This document shows, piece by piece, positions 50,234 to 61,455 of a stretch of DNA of 64,000 nt (position 1 is the stretch's first letter; every line of letters begins with the position of its first letter). The DNA comes from Silene conica (lineage: Eukaryota > Streptophyta > Magnoliopsida > Caryophyllales > Caryophyllaceae), in the NCBI GenBank assembly GCA_029255685.2, contig CM055315.2, forward strand, positions 44,125,705 through 44,189,704, given 5' to 3'. A program made the translations under genes and the position numbers. Below the pieces are notes generated by a model. That model saw only the letters and a program-made list of their open reading frames with translations. It searched no databases and had not been told where the DNA came from.

Positions 50234-52692
50234 TGACATCTCCAAATAACTCTAGCTCCTCATTGTGAAATGCAGCCCTGAGCCTAGCACCCTACAGTTA
50301 CATCAACGAGCTAATCAAATTACCATCCCAAGCGTTCAGGACAACAGAATTAAGAAGCTGTAAAGACAAGATAACGCTGTCGATAACAACAGTGTATATT
50401 AAAAGCTTACACAGACAACATTTCTATTTCCTAAAATCCAGACACAGGGCTATCAAATGATCCATCCCTAATAGAGCAGTACATATACGATGTAAAATCA
50501 ACGCAAGCCGGTATTTCTCAGTCTATTGTACAAAAAATAATACACCATACAGAACTATACAATCCCGACCATAATACATATGAGCTAGTCTATGAATGAA
50601 TGAATGAATGAATGTATATAACTAACAAAACTTTACAACTTCTGTCTACACATCCCATGATGATCCCCCAACCACGCTTTCTCAAATACTTGAAAACAAC
50701 AATGGTTTACAAAGAACAATTACGATAAAAAGACAGTACATATCATATGGTAAATGAATGAACGAACAAACGAATGTAACTAACATACATTGACAGGCCT
50801 TTTATAAGCCGACCCAACAAAATCCACTACAGATTAATATAACCATCCTTTTCAAAACCACCAAATAATCAATGAATCGCAAATGAAACAAACTTATAGT
50901 CCTATAAAATTTCTTTATTCAGGACCATTTATAGTATCCAAATCATAGTACCGTTAAGCCATACAAAAAGTAAATATCCCATTAAATGTATCCCATGAAA
51001 TTGCAAACTCAGAGGTTTATTATCATATAATAAGTTCATGTTCATATCACATGCCTATTGTTCATGCCACTAAAGTAATATCAGGACATCACATGGTTGC
51101 ATCACATAATGCATATTTGATTAAACTTTTATATTGAAAACTTACATAACTTACAATTTTAACAATCAAACATCATGTTGCAACTTTCAAAAATCATAAT
51201 TAAATAATCGCCTAGCTATTTTGCGAGCTATTATATTTTTTAGAAAATATAAGGAATTTAAATAACCATAGGAAAAAGAATCAATTGCAAAGCTTAAGGA
51301 AATTATTTATAACAAATTTTACAACTTAGTTGGTCTGAACAAAACTTAACAGCACTTAGACAGAAATTTGGACAACTTGCAAAAATCACTATTAATTAAC
51401 GACTCGTTAAGACTTTACATAGCTTATCATTTTGAAAATTTGAATGAATATTCTAAACAGTGGAGTTGGAATTATGCATAAAAAAAATATGTTTTAAATG
51501 GTTTCTTTTGCAAAAACATGGGTCAAAACAGAACTGTGCAGTGACAATCTGATCATTGTCGACTAAATATTTATTTCTCTCAAAATATAAGTCGTTTTAA
51601 CATGAAACAAAAGGAATTGGAAAGCTAACTCATAAGGTTATCATACATAAAATTTTCACATTCATATAGAAAACACATTTTAAATGGCAGCCACTACAAA
51701 CAAGGTAACATTCTGAAATTAAAAAAATAAAAAAATTGGTTCCCTTAAAATTACTTCACAGTATCACATTTAAACACAAACATTATTCCTCCAAAACATG
51801 TTGACATATCATTTAAAGCATTTAAAGCACATTGCACCATATTAACATGTATTTCTCATTTCAAGTATAATTGCCATCTAGTACACAGTAGAGATTTTTA
51901 AACTGAAAGTAGAATCAATTAAATAATTCACTAGTTATATATGCATAATTAAATATGTAATTGACATGTAAATTTAAAGCATAACCTACACATAACTATT
52001 TAACATTCATGGCTTGGAGCAACACATTCCGCATATCACTAGACATGGATTAGTATAACATATACATTTGATCATTCATTTCCAAATACTAAACAATATA
52101 CTACATAGTTACGATAGTCATTTAATAACCAGATATCATATAGACATTTCGAAACACCAAAATCATATTATCATGTCACTCCAAATTATTGTTCAATAAG
52201 TATACATCCATTCTCTGAAAATTTCAATTCAATCATTCAGATCAATCAACATTTCAACATCAGTCATATCCTTTCAATGCACATCATCATATAAGTCAAG
52301 ATTATATTTCAATCTCATATTTCAATTTTCATGTTCTCAATACTTGAAATCATATACCTCAATTAACATTCGATATCAACCTCATGTTTCACAATACACA
52401 TTACCAACGATTGTTTCACATTATAACTTACCTCGTTCCTTTCCTGCGGAAACGTTAGTACAATATAAATTGGGTCTTTTCCTTTATTCTATACTACCCA
52501 CTCTCTACAACTCTCAAGGGTGACCAGGTTAGACTGAAAAGGCCAGTGGCTTGGTTTGAGGGGGTCCCTAACTCATCCCAATCCTGGGGCTCCTAACAAT
52601 TACTAGCCTGGGGTTCATTTTATTTGACTCTTCCTATGTTCATTATTTTTCATTTGGTTTAGGCCTGATGATCGTTCGCTCTGATACCACTT
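50234..52692 (-). mobile_element. Non-coding internal region of an LTR element
   Basis: Starts on the minus strand with a primer site three bases from the LTR and runs 2459 bp to the next LTR. AT-rich without gag or pol. It ends with a short coding-like stretch (minus strand, near 50234-50300) and has no PPT at the junction with 50233, so its 3' end is abnormal. Confidence 0.65.
52678..52689 (-). promoter_or_regulatory. Primer binding site, initiator Met tRNA
   Basis: Minus-strand TGGTATCAGAGC, three bases after the LTR end GGGGGTGTTACA at 52693. Confidence 0.92.
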
Positions 52693-54254
52693 TGTAACAC
52701 CCCCATTTATTTAAGAGCCTTTAGCAAGACATTCTCAAATAAATAGAGCTGTTACCATCTCGGAATGTCCGAGGTAGTGAATAACAAAGTAAAACAACCA
52801 AAGTACTTTATATAAAACTGATAAAATTTAAAACTTAGTTATTACAGTTACTACATAACGAAAGAGAAAAATACAACTGATGACTTCCCTAGATGTGATA
52901 TAATTCTAAGTCGGTCCAAAGTATGCATCTCACGTTCCTGCCCCAGCTCCTAGCTCATCTGTCTCTGACCTGTAGAATCTACTCCCCATTCTGGATCATC
53001 GTAGGTGGTACACGAATACACTGTCAACCTCGCGGTTGAGAAGGGTAACACAATAATAATTAATGCAACAATAATGATATGCAAATGCCATGATATGCTC
53101 GAGCTCGATCTTAATTCTCAATTCTCAATTCTCAATTCTCAAACCCGTAACACCCAGCCATACCGAACCTCCCGGCAGACTATAATCGGCCGTCGCCGAA
53201 CACCAGCATAACAGCTGAGGTCACCAGGTTTAGTCCTGCAGAACTAGCCTGGGCCCAATAATATCATCATCATCTCGTATCTGTAACCAATGCACATGCC
53301 ATGCTCATGAATGCAACTGTAACATCCCGCATTTTCGTAAAATATATTTTAAGCGTTTAAATTATTTTAAGTAGTAAAATAATATTTTAGTAATTTATTG
53401 GGAAGTATTTCATTTAAATAGTAAGATCCGTCTTAAGAACCTTAAGTCCTTAAGACGAATACAAACTTGGCAACTTGAATTCTAAACTTAAAACCCGTTC
53501 ATCCGAACCCGTTTTCCTTAAAACGGGAAAGGACAACTAAAACCCTCCTAAGGACCCTTGTATGTCGACATAATTGTTTTCCTCAAAAACAAACACAGTA
53601 AACACATTCCTCCTAAAACCTCCATAAATCTTCATCTTCTTCTTGATTTTTCCCCATCATCCGTTCATCAAATCAAGGTAATAACTACATTTTCGGAATC
53701 CTCATCGAATTTGCAAGCCATCTATCACTTCCGTTTTCCATTTCCTTTCGTTCGAAATTCGGGCTGTTTTGGGTGTAATCCGAGTTTAGCCTCTAAATCC
53801 GTTTTTCATGTTGTAGGGAGAGGCTTAGAGGATCCCAAGGCGGTTTGTGGCGAAATTGAAGAGAAGATATTTGCTTAATCGCGGAAAAGGTGACGATAAT
53901 GAGAAACTCGGCCTTATTGTGAATATTAGCATTTTTGATGTTTAAGATGTTGCAAGTTTCTGAAGTTTCACATGTTTATGGTCATTAGAACTTAGTAACA
54001 TGTCAGGAATGATCTTACTTGAGAATTTTATGCTTACTTGATGTTTTATATGACTAATGGTTTAATTTCTGAAATTCATGTTTTGCGACGGATACATTAT
54101 ATAATCATATTGAGGATTGTTATGAGTTTAATTGCTGATAGATAGTGGTAATGGATGATTTGTGATAATGGGTAAACTTCACATGTTGCAATTCTTTAAG
54201 TTTGATATCGATTTAATGAAGATTTTAGTTTACTGGAAACTGCGAATTGCGTGT

Positions 54255-54630
54255 TCAGGCTCTCTGAGCCGGTCGACCGACCGGCCGCCGGTCGACCGGC
54301 TGGGGATGCTTGTATTTGTTTTTGCGAATTTGAGAATACGTAAGATTTAGGTGCCCAGCCGGCTGGGAGTGCATCTTGTGGGTATTTTGCGAAGTGGAGA
54401 ATTTAGGCTTGTGTTGCCAGCCGGTAGGCCAGCTGCCTGCCAACCGGCTGGTAGCCTCTCTTTTAGTATTTAGCGTAGAGTGTAGTTTAGGGAATTTGGG
54501 TTCCCAGCCGGTAGGCCGGCTGCCTGCCGACCGGCTGGGAGTCCTTTGTGATTGTGTTACGTAAAGAAAAGGAAGGCTGAGATGGGTCACCAGCCGGTGG
54601 GCCGGCTGCCTGCCGACCGGCTGGGGACCC
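54255..54630. repeat. GC-rich foldback array (GGCTGG arms)
   Basis: Five GC-rich foldbacks about 75-90 bp apart, arms CCAGCCGG/CCGGCTGG, the later ones around a conserved GGCCGGCTGCCTGCC middle. The sequence between units is AT-rich and dissimilar. Confidence 0.88.
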
Positions 54631-54924
54631 CTGTTACTTGTTTTTGTTTTGAAATTCGTCTTTAGTTCGTTACTTTTAAACGGTTATTCGGTTTTGTTTG
54701 AAACTCGTTCTGTGTACCTTTGATATGTGTTTGAGGTCCCCGGAGGATGGGCGACACTATATTGAGTTCGGGAATGGAGAGAGGATAGAGACCCCCCGGT
54801 CGGGTAACCGAAAGGGAAACCGGCTCTCCCTCAGCTTAATTCCCGGGGTCAATTAAGTGTTGGTTAGAAGTTAAGAAGAGTAGAACTATAGATTAGTTCA
54901 TAGACTTGGATGATATTGTATTGA

Positions 54925-55500
54925 TGCGTATTAAGTTATGCCTTAAGCTGGCCTCTGAACTTAATACGTGAGCTGTTTGTCATATATGGGGATATGCCTT
55001 AAGCTGGCCTCTGAGCCCTATATGTGTATGTTTGTCGTGTCTGGGACATGCCTTAAGCTGGCCTCTGAGTCCAGACATGTTTGATTGTGATCGCGTTGGA
55101 ACATGCCTTAAGTTGGCCTCTGAGTCTGACGAGTAGAGTAGCTGCACAACGGGGCATTTAGGTCGTAACACCTCACCCGGAGTGCAGATGCTTGATGCTA
55201 GGACATGCCTTAAGCTGGCCTCTGAGTCTAGTATCTTGTGATTTAGTGAAGGAACATGCCTTAAGCTGGCCTCTGAGTCCTTTACTTTTGGGTGCTAGTT
55301 TATGCCTTAAGTTGGCCTCTGAGTCTAGTGTCTTGCTGATTGGCGGGTCTATACCTTAAGTTGGCCTCTGAGTCCTTGCTTGCTGAATGTTTTGGTGTTT
55401 AGGTTATGTCTTAAGTTGACCGCTGAACCTTTACACTTGCTGAATGATTGGTATGTAGGTTATGTCTTTAGTTGACCGCTGAACCTTATACTTGCTGAAT
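54925..55500 (+). repeat. Covarying-arm array, core ATGCCTTAAGCTGGCCTCTG
   Basis: About ten units of a 20-nt core (later ones with TTAAGTTG or GACCGC variants), each between different but complementary arms: CGTATTAAGTT/AACTTAATACG, GTCTGGgAC/GTCCAGAC, GATGCTAG/CTAGTATC, GTGAAGGA/TCCTTTAC, GTGTTTAGGTT/AACCTTTACAC. Only the unit near 55345 lacks clear arms. Confidence 0.92.
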
Positions 55501-56897
55501 CCTATCTGTTTGCCTTGAGTTGGTACAGTGTCAGATGTAGATGTTGATGATGATGATTTAGATGTTGTTATTGTTGAGTTAGATGTCGACTTTGTTATTG
55601 TTCATCCAAGGCATTGGATGACTCTAAGTCAGTTTCGTAAATGGTTTGGATTGAAAGACCCCCCGACCGGGTAACCGGTAGGGAAACCGGCTCTCCTTCC
55701 AAATAGTTTCCGAAGTTGGTTGAGAGCCGTGCATTAGTGATTGCATGATAGTATGAGATTCAGTTGATGAGATATTTATACTTCACATGTTTATATATGT
55801 TGGAGTGTTCTGTTTGCTTTGCTTGTTACGTGTCGTTACAAAAGGTGGCTAGGAGAACTCTAGTCACTCCCCACTGATTGTGGCGTACATGTTTTCATGT
55901 ATGTAGGTACATGCAGGTTGGCAGGGTTCACACGAGAGCTAGCGAGCGATGATCCATTCATCATGACTTACACTTATATCGTTTAGCTGGACACTTAGTT
56001 TCGATACCGTTTTTTGTTGGTGCCTGTAGGGATGTTCCATCCCAGGCTGTTATATATATTTTGGTTTTCGTACTTAGACAGTATACTTATCTATTTCGGT
56101 TTATGTCAGTTTCAGTTTTCAGTTTAATTCACCTCGCATGTTTATGTTAAAAAGTTTTAACTTCCGCTGCATTTTTAGTACTTTGTATGGTTTAATTTTC
56201 CGCTTTCGCGAGGGGTTTTACAGCAACAATACTCTTAATCCATCATGCTATTAAAAAATGCAATGCGCGTACCAATAATAATAAACAACACTCAATCCAA
56301 CCAATACCGTTCTCATATAAATCATGCTCAGGATCCATAACACACAATCCAACATTCATTCATAACACATCATAGAGTATAGGGTCAGTGTATCCTACCT
56401 GGATAACAATATAGTCCAAAAGCAAGCCAGCGAGTAAAGAGAATAATGTCACTTCAAAATCGTTACCTAACAATATAATATACGTAATCACTAACTAATA
56501 TAACTACGTAAACCAATATAATATATCAATTATTCAAGTTAACGATTTAAATAATATATATTACGCATAACGAGACCGTATTAAACATGACTACTTCAAT
56601 TAACTTAAGCAACTTGTCCTTATTACTTTTATAACCAACTTCAATTAAATAAACGAACATTGAAAATATAATCGAACTACTGACAACCGTCACATTCTTG
56701 TATAAAGAGAATTCACTTAACAACTTAATAATTAAAGCATGAACAACACTAATAATAATATTAATCATACTAACAATAGCATATTAATGTTTATAATGAT
56801 AATAATAATATTTTTTTTTGGTGAAATGTGAGTATATATATATATTCAAAAGATTAAAGATACAAGGAGGTGCCTGGTTCGATTCCCATGGCAGTCA

Positions 56898-59800
56898 TTA
56901 CAAAATCTGACTTTTAGCATTAAACCACTCTAAGTTTACATCACTTTCATAGTCTAACCATTTCTTCATTCTACTTCTTATCTCCTTCTGAATAAGATTA
57001 GCAACAACTTCAGGTCTCTGTATACTGTCTTGAAGACGAGCTGAGTTTCTTTAGAACCAGACATGGTAGTGATATGCATTGAAAAGAGCTGTAGTGACCT
57101 TCCATACAAAAGTTTTCCTGTTGACATAACTGTAAGTGGCTGTTAGGGGGAACTGCGTGCCATACCAGTGCTGTAGCAAGCTCTGGATTCTGATTGAATA
57201 GGGGCAATCTTCAAAGATATGCTCAATGGTTTCAGTGTGGGATTGATAAAGTAAGCACAGGTCATCTGTACAGCAACCAAGTCTGTACAGTTTGCTTTTG
57301 GTGTTCATACCTCCTTGTAGTCTAAGCCATGTAATCATTGTATGTTTAGGGATGTTAAAGTGGTTCCAAACAATGGGTGTCCACTCCTGGGGTAACTGGG
57401 GAGAGCAAAGCTAGGTATAACCACTGGCAATGGAGTACCCTTGAGGATTTGGAGCCCAGGAACTCAACTGATAGCCTTGTTTCAATTTATTCTTGTCTTT
57501 GCAGATGGATTTCCACACCCACGGGGCATCTGCAGCAGGAATGTACTCATGCCAGTCTATGTCTTTGAGGTAAACTTCAGTAATCCATTTTATCCATAAC
57601 CTATCTGCTTTGCTATAGACGCAATTCACAAGCTTACCCACTGCTGCTATATTCCATACATCAGTCTTCTTTATCCCCAAACCACCCTCATTTTTTGGCA
57701 AGGTGACCCTCTCCCAAGCAACCATGGGGACTCTATGGAACTCTGTAGTACTAGCCCACAGGAAGTTCCTGCATATGGCAGAGATTCGATTAACCACAGA
57801 TTTGGGAATGATAAAGATCTGTGCCCAGTAATTGTGGATTGAATTCAAGACTGAATTAATCAAAGTGACTCTCCCTGCATAAGAAAGTTTTTTTGCACCC
57901 ATTCCCCTAATTCTGGAAACCAATTTTTCAGTGAGTGATGAGCATTCTTTCTTGGATAGCTTTCCTGGTTGTATAGGCACCCTTAGGTATCTGAAAGGAA
58001 AGGTGCCCTCCCTGAAGCCAGTAGCCTGCATAATTCCCAGTTTAATCTCCTCAGTCATACCATTACAGTAGAGTTCTGATTTAGCAGTGTTCATTTTGAG
58101 ACCAGATGCTTGAGAAAAGGAGGCAAAGGCTCTCATGAGAAGCCAAATGGAGGCTGGGGTCCCTTTGCTAAACATAAGAAGGTCATCAGCAAAAATTAGA
58201 TGGGTTAGTTTCAGATTTTTGCATAAAGGATGGTACTGAAAGGCCCATTTGTCTGTTGCATATTTGATCATCCTGGATAAGTATTCCATACAGAGGGTGA
58301 AGAGAAGGGGGGAGATGGGATCCCCTTGCCTAAGCCCTCTTTTCCCCTTAAAGAACCCAAACTGACTCCCATTCAGAGATAAGGTAAATGCAGTAGTAGT
58401 CACACATTGCATTATCAGATTCATGAAGTGAGGAGGGAACTGCAAACCTTCCAAAATCTTTTCAATAAAAGCCCATTCAACAGTGTCATAGGCTTTCTGC
58501 AAGTCTATTTTAAACAAGCATCTTGGGGACACTGATTTCCTACCATAGAGATGTATGATGTCCTGACAGATAAGTATGTTCTCTATGATGGATCTTCCCT
58601 TAATAAATGCCCCTTGGTTTTCCTGCACTAGATCAGGGAGCACTAGAGCCAGTCTATTACACAAAAGCTTGGAGATGACTTTGTAGACCAGATTACAGCA
58701 AGCTATTGGCCTGAAATGGCCAACAGAGGTAGGCCTATCCTTTTTTGGTATGAGAGTTATAGTTGTTGCATTAATTTGGGTGAGAAGCTGCCCATGGGTG
58801 ACAAAATCCATCACTGCATTGCATAAATCATCCCCTACTGTTTCCCAGGCATCCCTGAAGAATCCACTGGAATACCCATCAGGCCCTGGGGCTTTGTCAG
58901 TTGGAATGGAAAACACAATCCCCTTGATCTCCTCCTTTGTAACAGCAGAATTCAGGATAGTGATATGGTCTGCAGAACACATAGCACCCTTCTGTAAGAC
59001 CTGCTGCTGTACATTGTCAGTAGGAGCTTGGCTTCCAAGCAGATCCTGATAGTAAGATAGGAAAGCAGATTGAATGCTCTCTCTATCAGTACACAGGTTT
59101 CCATTCATGTCTTCAATTTGCACCAAAGAGTTCCTCGTATATCTACTCCTGAGGGCTGAATGAAATATGGAGGTGTTGCTATCCCCTTCCTCTATCCACT
59201 CAGCTTTGGCCTTCTGTCTCAAGAAGCTTTGCCTGGCCTTAGTCCAGAATTGGACTTCTTTGTGAGTTTCCACCTTCAGAGCAATAATCTGCACATCAGA
59301 GGGGTCTGCTTGGAGTTGTAGTTGGAGCCTTTCCAGTTTTAAAGCATACTTAGAAGCATTTGCTTCAACATCAGAATAGCATTCCACATTAAGTTGCTTG
59401 AGTATGGGCTTTAAGAGTTTCAGTTTTTTCACCAATCTAAACATCAGGGTCCCATCCACATTTTGTTGCCATAAGGTGCTCACTTTCTCATTGAAATTTG
59501 GAGCAGAACTCCACATATTATAGTATTTGAAACTTTTGTTTTTCCTTCCTTCCATTTTCTGGTTGCAGACAATACAAGGAGTATGGTCAAAAAGACCTTC
59601 AGGAAGGAATTTAGCATACATATCTGGGTAAGCATCATTCCATTTATTGTTAACAAGCACTCTGTCCAATCTGCTAAACTTACGATGTTGTTCATCTCTT
59701 TTATTGGTCCAAGTGTAGTAAGCCCCTGTGGCCTTTATGTCAGACAAACCACAATAAGTAATGCAATCAATAAAGTCCTCCATATCAAGAAGTTTTGTAG

Positions 59801-60263
59801 TGCCCCCTAGCCTTTCATCAGGGTGAATAACAGTATTGAAGTCCCCCACTACTGCCCAAGGGAGTTCACAATTATCAGCCAAGCTGTTCAACTGGTTCCT
59901 TAAGGGTATCCTCTCACTTCCTTCATTAAAAGCATAAACTGCTGTATAGTAGAAATCCTTTTGAGACACTTTGCATTTGACCCTAGCATGGATGAACTGA
60001 GGGTCATAGCTCAGGACTGAGACATCAAAAATGGAGGGCCTCCAAAGCAACCAAACCCTTCCCCCTTTATGTAATCTGCTATTAGTAGTGACAGACCACC
60101 CATCTAGCATAGTCTGCGAGATATTCCCAACATTCTCACCATTTATTTTAGTTTCAAGTAGACTAAAAAGACAAACTTCATTATTCTGTAAAAAAAATTT
60201 AACTGTAAATTGCTTATTTACATTATTGAGGCCTCGAACATTCCAAAAGCCAAAATTATTCAT
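56898..60263 (-). pseudogene. LINE ORF2, endonuclease-reverse transcriptase, two stops
   Basis: One frame of 1121 codons from ATG at 60263 to TAA at 56898, broken by TAG at 57411-57413 (codon ~951) and TAA at 57051-57053 (codon ~1071). Apurinic-type endonuclease about 1-225 (WNVRGLN, LLETKI, VVGDFN, FDHTP). RT about 440-760 (RPIACCN, KIDLQKAYD, LRQGDPISPLL, FADDLLMF near 690). A zf-RVT-like zinc domain lies after the first stop. The catalytic FADD is intact. The 950-residue product ending at the first stop keeps both enzyme domains but lacks the C-terminal zinc region, so it may be partly active. It would nick target DNA and copy LINE RNA. Confidence 0.9.
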
Positions 60264-61455
60264 GAGAACTGGTTGATGAGTGGTTACCAGTTTCAGTCAC
60301 TAAAGGTAAGTTCTCCATACCAGGCAATCTAGTCTGCTTGTCCACTGTGGGTGTCTGTGAATCCAAGCCTCCAGGAATAGCCTGATTATACTCTGTATTA
60401 GTGGTGTTAGGACCCTTATTTGAGACAGTAGCAGGAGCAATTGTAGGCAAGGCTGGGAAATCCTTGTCTGATAGAGGTGGGGTTGGCCTTGCTATAGGTT
60501 TCCAAACTTTTTTCTGATGCTCCCTTGGCTTTCCACCAGGGACTCTTCTGCACTGATTCCCCTCATGACCGAAACCCTTGCATTTATCACATTGGATGGG
60601 CTTCCATTCATACTCCACCTTGACCTCCACAACCAGTCCATTCTCATCCTTGAATTTGACACTATTAACCAGTTTCTGGCCAATAGTCAACTCCACCATT
60701 GTTCTTGCAAAACCTAGCCTTGTTTTTGATTCCGTAGCTAGGTCAGATTTAATATAGGTGCCAACCATACCAGCCACTCTAGGGAGACATTTACCCCAAA
60801 ATCTGAGGGGCAAACCATGCATTCTAATCCACGAGGGAACCACCTTTATGTCCTCCTTCAACAAGTCAATGTTTTCTTGCCAGGCTTTGACAATCAATGG
60901 CTTGTTATCAAACATATGATACCCAGCCTGTAAAACTGTGTCCTTGCCAATCATCTCCTTAAATCTAACCATGAAAATTCCATTAGGTAGAAAGGATACC
61001 TTATCAATGCCATGTTTCCCCCATATCCTGTGCACATATCCATTCAATACCTCCCATGGGGGATTGGCTCCCAACACAAAGCAATAGACTGCCTGGTTCC
61101 AGTAAGCAATCTCATCCTCTGTGTCTTCAGCAGAGAACTGAAAAAGATCAGCCTCTGTTTCTATTTCAGTACTAGGATCTGGCAGACTCTGATTTGGTGT
61201 CATCAATGGGGTTGTCACTGCACGTTTCTTTCGTCTGTTTGTTACCAGTTCAAAGGCATCCTCAGGGTTTTCTTCATCAGCAAAGGAAAGACCTGGTATA
61301 GGGTTAACCTCGTGCATAACTTTGGTACGTAGGATATCATCTTCTCCTGGTCCTGTTTGTTTGTTTTTACCATTGTTTGAATGCTTGTCATGTTGCTTGC
61401 TACTATTACTGCTTGAAGAATGAGCTTTGGGAGAGGTAGAACGTGAACGAGCCAT
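60256..61455 (-). CDS. LINE ORF1, DUF4283/zinc-knuckle nucleic-acid-binding protein
   Basis: 399 residues with no interruption. A low-complexity Ser/Lys-rich start is followed by a DUF4283-like region (about 85-225, including NGIFMVRFKEM and PSWIRMHGLPLRFW), then a CCHC zinc knuckle (CDKCKGFGHEGNQC, about 288-301) and a basic Pro/Thr tail. This is the plant LINE ORF1 layout; the product should coat LINE RNA. The ATG at 61455 is about 80 nt from the LINE 5' end. The stop overlaps the ORF2 start in the string ATGAATAA, suggesting termination-reinitiation coupling. Confidence 0.9.
   Translation of the reverse strand: MARSRSTSPKAHSSSSNSSKQHDKHSNNGKNKQTGPGEDDILRTKVMHEVNPIPGLSFADEENPEDAFELVTNRRKKRAVTTPLMTPNQSLPDPSTEIETEADLFQFSAEDTEDEIAYWNQAVYCFVLGANPPWEVLNGYVHRIWGKHGIDKVSFLPNGIFMVRFKEMIGKDTVLQAGYHMFDNKPLIVKAWQENIDLLKEDIKVVPSWIRMHGLPLRFWGKCLPRVAGMVGTYIKSDLATESKTRLGFARTMVELTIGQKLVNSVKFKDENGLVVEVKVEYEWKPIQCDKCKGFGHEGNQCRRVPGGKPREHQKKVWKPIARPTPPLSDKDFPALPTIAPATVSNKGPNTTNTEYNQAIPGGLDSQTPTVDKQTRLPGMENLPLVTETGNHSSTSSHE

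Larger units (their letters stand above)
53318..56222 (+). repeat. Solo LTR of another Ty3 family (2905 bp)
   Basis: Starts TGTAACATCCCGCATTTTCG and ends GAGGGGTTTTACA, flanked by GCAAC at 53313-53317 and 56223-56227. The undisturbed target is present at about 47955. It contains three hairpin systems: GGCTGG foldbacks (54255-54630), a GACCCCCC...ACCGGCTCTCC module (twice) and the 20-nt core array (54925-55500). A block near 55855 (CACTCCCCACTGATTGT) matches the LARD LTR near 1265. No coding sequence. Confidence 0.95.

Noticed and set aside
53558..53878. 106-codon frame in the solo LTR
   Set aside because: No recognised motif, composition like an LTR leader; kept as LTR sequence.
54255..54590. 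111-codon frame with SAGSRPTGW-like repeats
   Set aside because: It is the translation of the GC foldback array; no start context or homology.
54925..55500. CRISPR-like array (constant repeat with variable spacers)
   Set aside because: Plant nuclear LTR context, and the variable parts pair with each other across each repeat.
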